The notes under the pieces were generated by a model. That model did not search any database, was not told the origin of the DNA, and worked only from the letters and a program-made list of their open reading frames with translations. DNA of 64,000 nucleotides from NCBI GenBank assembly GCA_017590115.1, contig JAGGNK010003335.1:4712001-4776000 (forward strand), given 5' to 3'. A program made the position numbers and the translations under genes. This document shows, one piece after another, positions 62,201 to 64,000 of this stretch (positions are counted from its first letter, which is position 1; every line of letters starts with the position of its first letter). This DNA comes from Montifringilla adamsi. Taxonomy: Eukaryota > Chordata > Aves > Passeriformes > Passeridae.

Positions 62201-64000
62201 ATCACTCATCACCCTACAGTGTCCCTTCCCACAGTTTAAAGGGTGACAAACACAGCCAGGCTGAAGGACTGGTTTTACTTCAAGCCAAAGGCACTAATAT
62301 ACCTGCAAGATGACAGCAGTGTGTTCTCAATACCTCTCAGCACTCGTCTGCACCTGACGTTGTACTGCACTTCGTGTACTGATCCCAGCCTCCCTAAATA
62401 CCATCTTTTCCTCCATCAGCTCAACGAGGAGGAGGAAGGAGCTGAGTCACTGCACAAACTTGCTGGCAGAGCCTGGCCCGGCCTGCCCCACCCACAGCAC
62501 CTGGCCTTGTGAGCACCTCTGTGACACCAGCCTCCTGGCAAGCCTCCAGCACTCCCTGGGGAATGCTGGAAGAGGTCCCTTGCTGCTGGCCATTTTCCAT
62601 CACACCAGCTCATCGCTTCCATGCCTCTGAGGAAGGAGTAATGCAGAATTTTCTTGGTGATATGTGTTGCAATGAAGTCTTATCTCAACTGTGATTTCTT
62701 TGACGAAACAAAGAGAAGCAATGAAACCTTCTCCCTACTTTCCCAGGGTGAAATCACAATCATGCTCTCCAGATTAGTCAGGTGGGGTTTTTAAACACAA
62801 AACACTCCATCCTTGAACCCTGCCTCTGGCTCACGCAGGCTTGACTCTGAAGGAGCACTAAAGTTCAGCAATGTTGTCTGAACAGGTATCAAGCCTATAC
62901 TCATAATTATTGAACAAACTTCTCAATAAGGCCAAGCCAAACTGGAGTGTTTGCAATTCCCACAGAAACAGGACGCCTTCACCAGGCAGTGGCAGTGCCT
63001 CAGAGGGAACATGAATGTGCAGACACACTTCTGTGGTTTCAGGGGAGAAAAAAAAAGTTCTGTGTCTGTACACTTGGAAAGACTCTTTAGAACAGAGCCC
63101 TGTTTTTCCCAGAACTCTGCAAGCTGGCAGAGTGCAGCACAAATCACAGCTTCAAAGGACCACGCTGGTCAATGGTTACACCAACAGCTAGAGAGCAAAT
63201 AGGATTTTATTTTTTTTAAATCCTACTCCAGATATAGAAGTCATGAGGTGCTTGATCATTAACCTCTGCTTAACAACTTAATTAGTTCAATCCAGAAGCA
63301 GACCGGTGCAGAATAATGCAGTCTCTTCCTAGAACAGGTGCATCAGAGCTGGCTGCAACCTCTGATCACATTCCCAACGAATGTCACCAACTCCAGGAAC
63401 TTCAGGGAGAGTGTTCTGAGGTAAAGAGGGCAGTGCCTCCATCTTCAGTCCTACAGCATTCCTTGTGAGTGTTTAGGACAAGCCAATTAGAACCAATTAC
63501 AAGCACTAGGTTTAATGCAAGGCAGAAAAAACCAAAACATTCCTGAAGTCACTGACCTGGAAGGAAAACAAACTGCAAAGCATGCAAACTAGTGTTTCAA
63601 TGCAGAAACCCAAACAGAGCCAGTGCAGCATTGCTCTCACCTTCAGCACCTCTCAATGGTACAGGTTTCTATCACAGTCTTAGAGAAAACGTGCTGGTGT
63701 AGCAGACTTGCTCCAGAAGTCAGACAGATTCTGTTCACAGCTCTGCTTCTTTGCATTAACTTTAACCAAGCAGTAATTAAAATAATAATAATCTTACTGC
63801 AAACCTAACATGCAATTAGCATGCTTTTTGAGCTATGTGTAGTTCTATATATAGAACAATTATGTTTATCATTTAAAAGAAGAAGAAGAGTTCATTTTAG
63901 GTCAATGATTCAGGCTGTTGATATAAACACTGCTTGAAGAGGTCATGCAGAGGTTCTATCATGAAACACCTAACATTACATAAAGCCCCATGTTTATAAA
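59271..64000. other. Intergenic, no gene recognised
   Basis: About 4.7 kb of non-coding sequence with no recognisable exon, RNA gene or mobile element on either strand. Confidence 0.55.

Overview
This is vertebrate nuclear DNA, almost certainly from a bird and probably a passerine. It has long introns with GT-AG boundaries, a CpG-rich housekeeping promoter, 5'-truncated CR1 retrotransposon tails, and solo LTRs of types that I recognise as common in songbird genomes. Three protein-coding genes can be read exon by exon. There is no bacterial, plasmid or CRISPR content and no intact mobile-element coding region.

Layout. 1-10.8 kb is intergenic, with a GC-rich block at about 8.1-8.4 kb. 10.8-15.1 kb (minus strand) is PTTG1, encoding securin, the inhibitor of separase; it has five coding exons (190 aa) and a likely non-coding first exon. 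15.29-25.3 kb (plus strand) is SLU7, a second-step pre-mRNA splicing factor; it has 14 coding exons giving exactly 564 aa plus a non-coding first exon. PTTG1 and SLU7 are head to head across one CpG-rich bidirectional promoter. Its PTTG1 side carries two CCAAT boxes 31 bp apart followed by a CDE/CHR-like element, as in G2/M cell-cycle promoters. 25.3-46.5 kb is a long intergenic or 5'-intronic stretch holding CR1 pieces, microsatellites and a GC-rich block followed by an 11-copy 66/68-bp minisatellite (36.53-37.26 kb). 46.57-56.49 kb (plus strand) is SHROOM1, a cytoskeletal regulator with an ASD1-like motif and a C-terminal ASD2 domain; six coding exons give 1337 aa. 56.5-64 kb holds no recognisable gene, only a GC-rich block at about 58.6-59.3 kb.

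The three genes do not form a pathway. PTTG1 and SLU7 are linked by the shared promoter, an old vertebrate arrangement also present in human. SHROOM1 directly downstream of SLU7 is not the human order, where as I recall SHROOM1 lies elsewhere on 5q. The most useful observations are the cell-cycle promoter module of PTTG1, a changed KEN degron (QEN) in securin, same-orientation LTR copies flanking the securin exons that bind separase, a minisatellite in which most units carry consensus 5' splice sites, two tandem (NAGNAG) splice acceptors, and a possible MIR146A host-gene promoter downstream of PTTG1. I found no undescribed multi-gene system.
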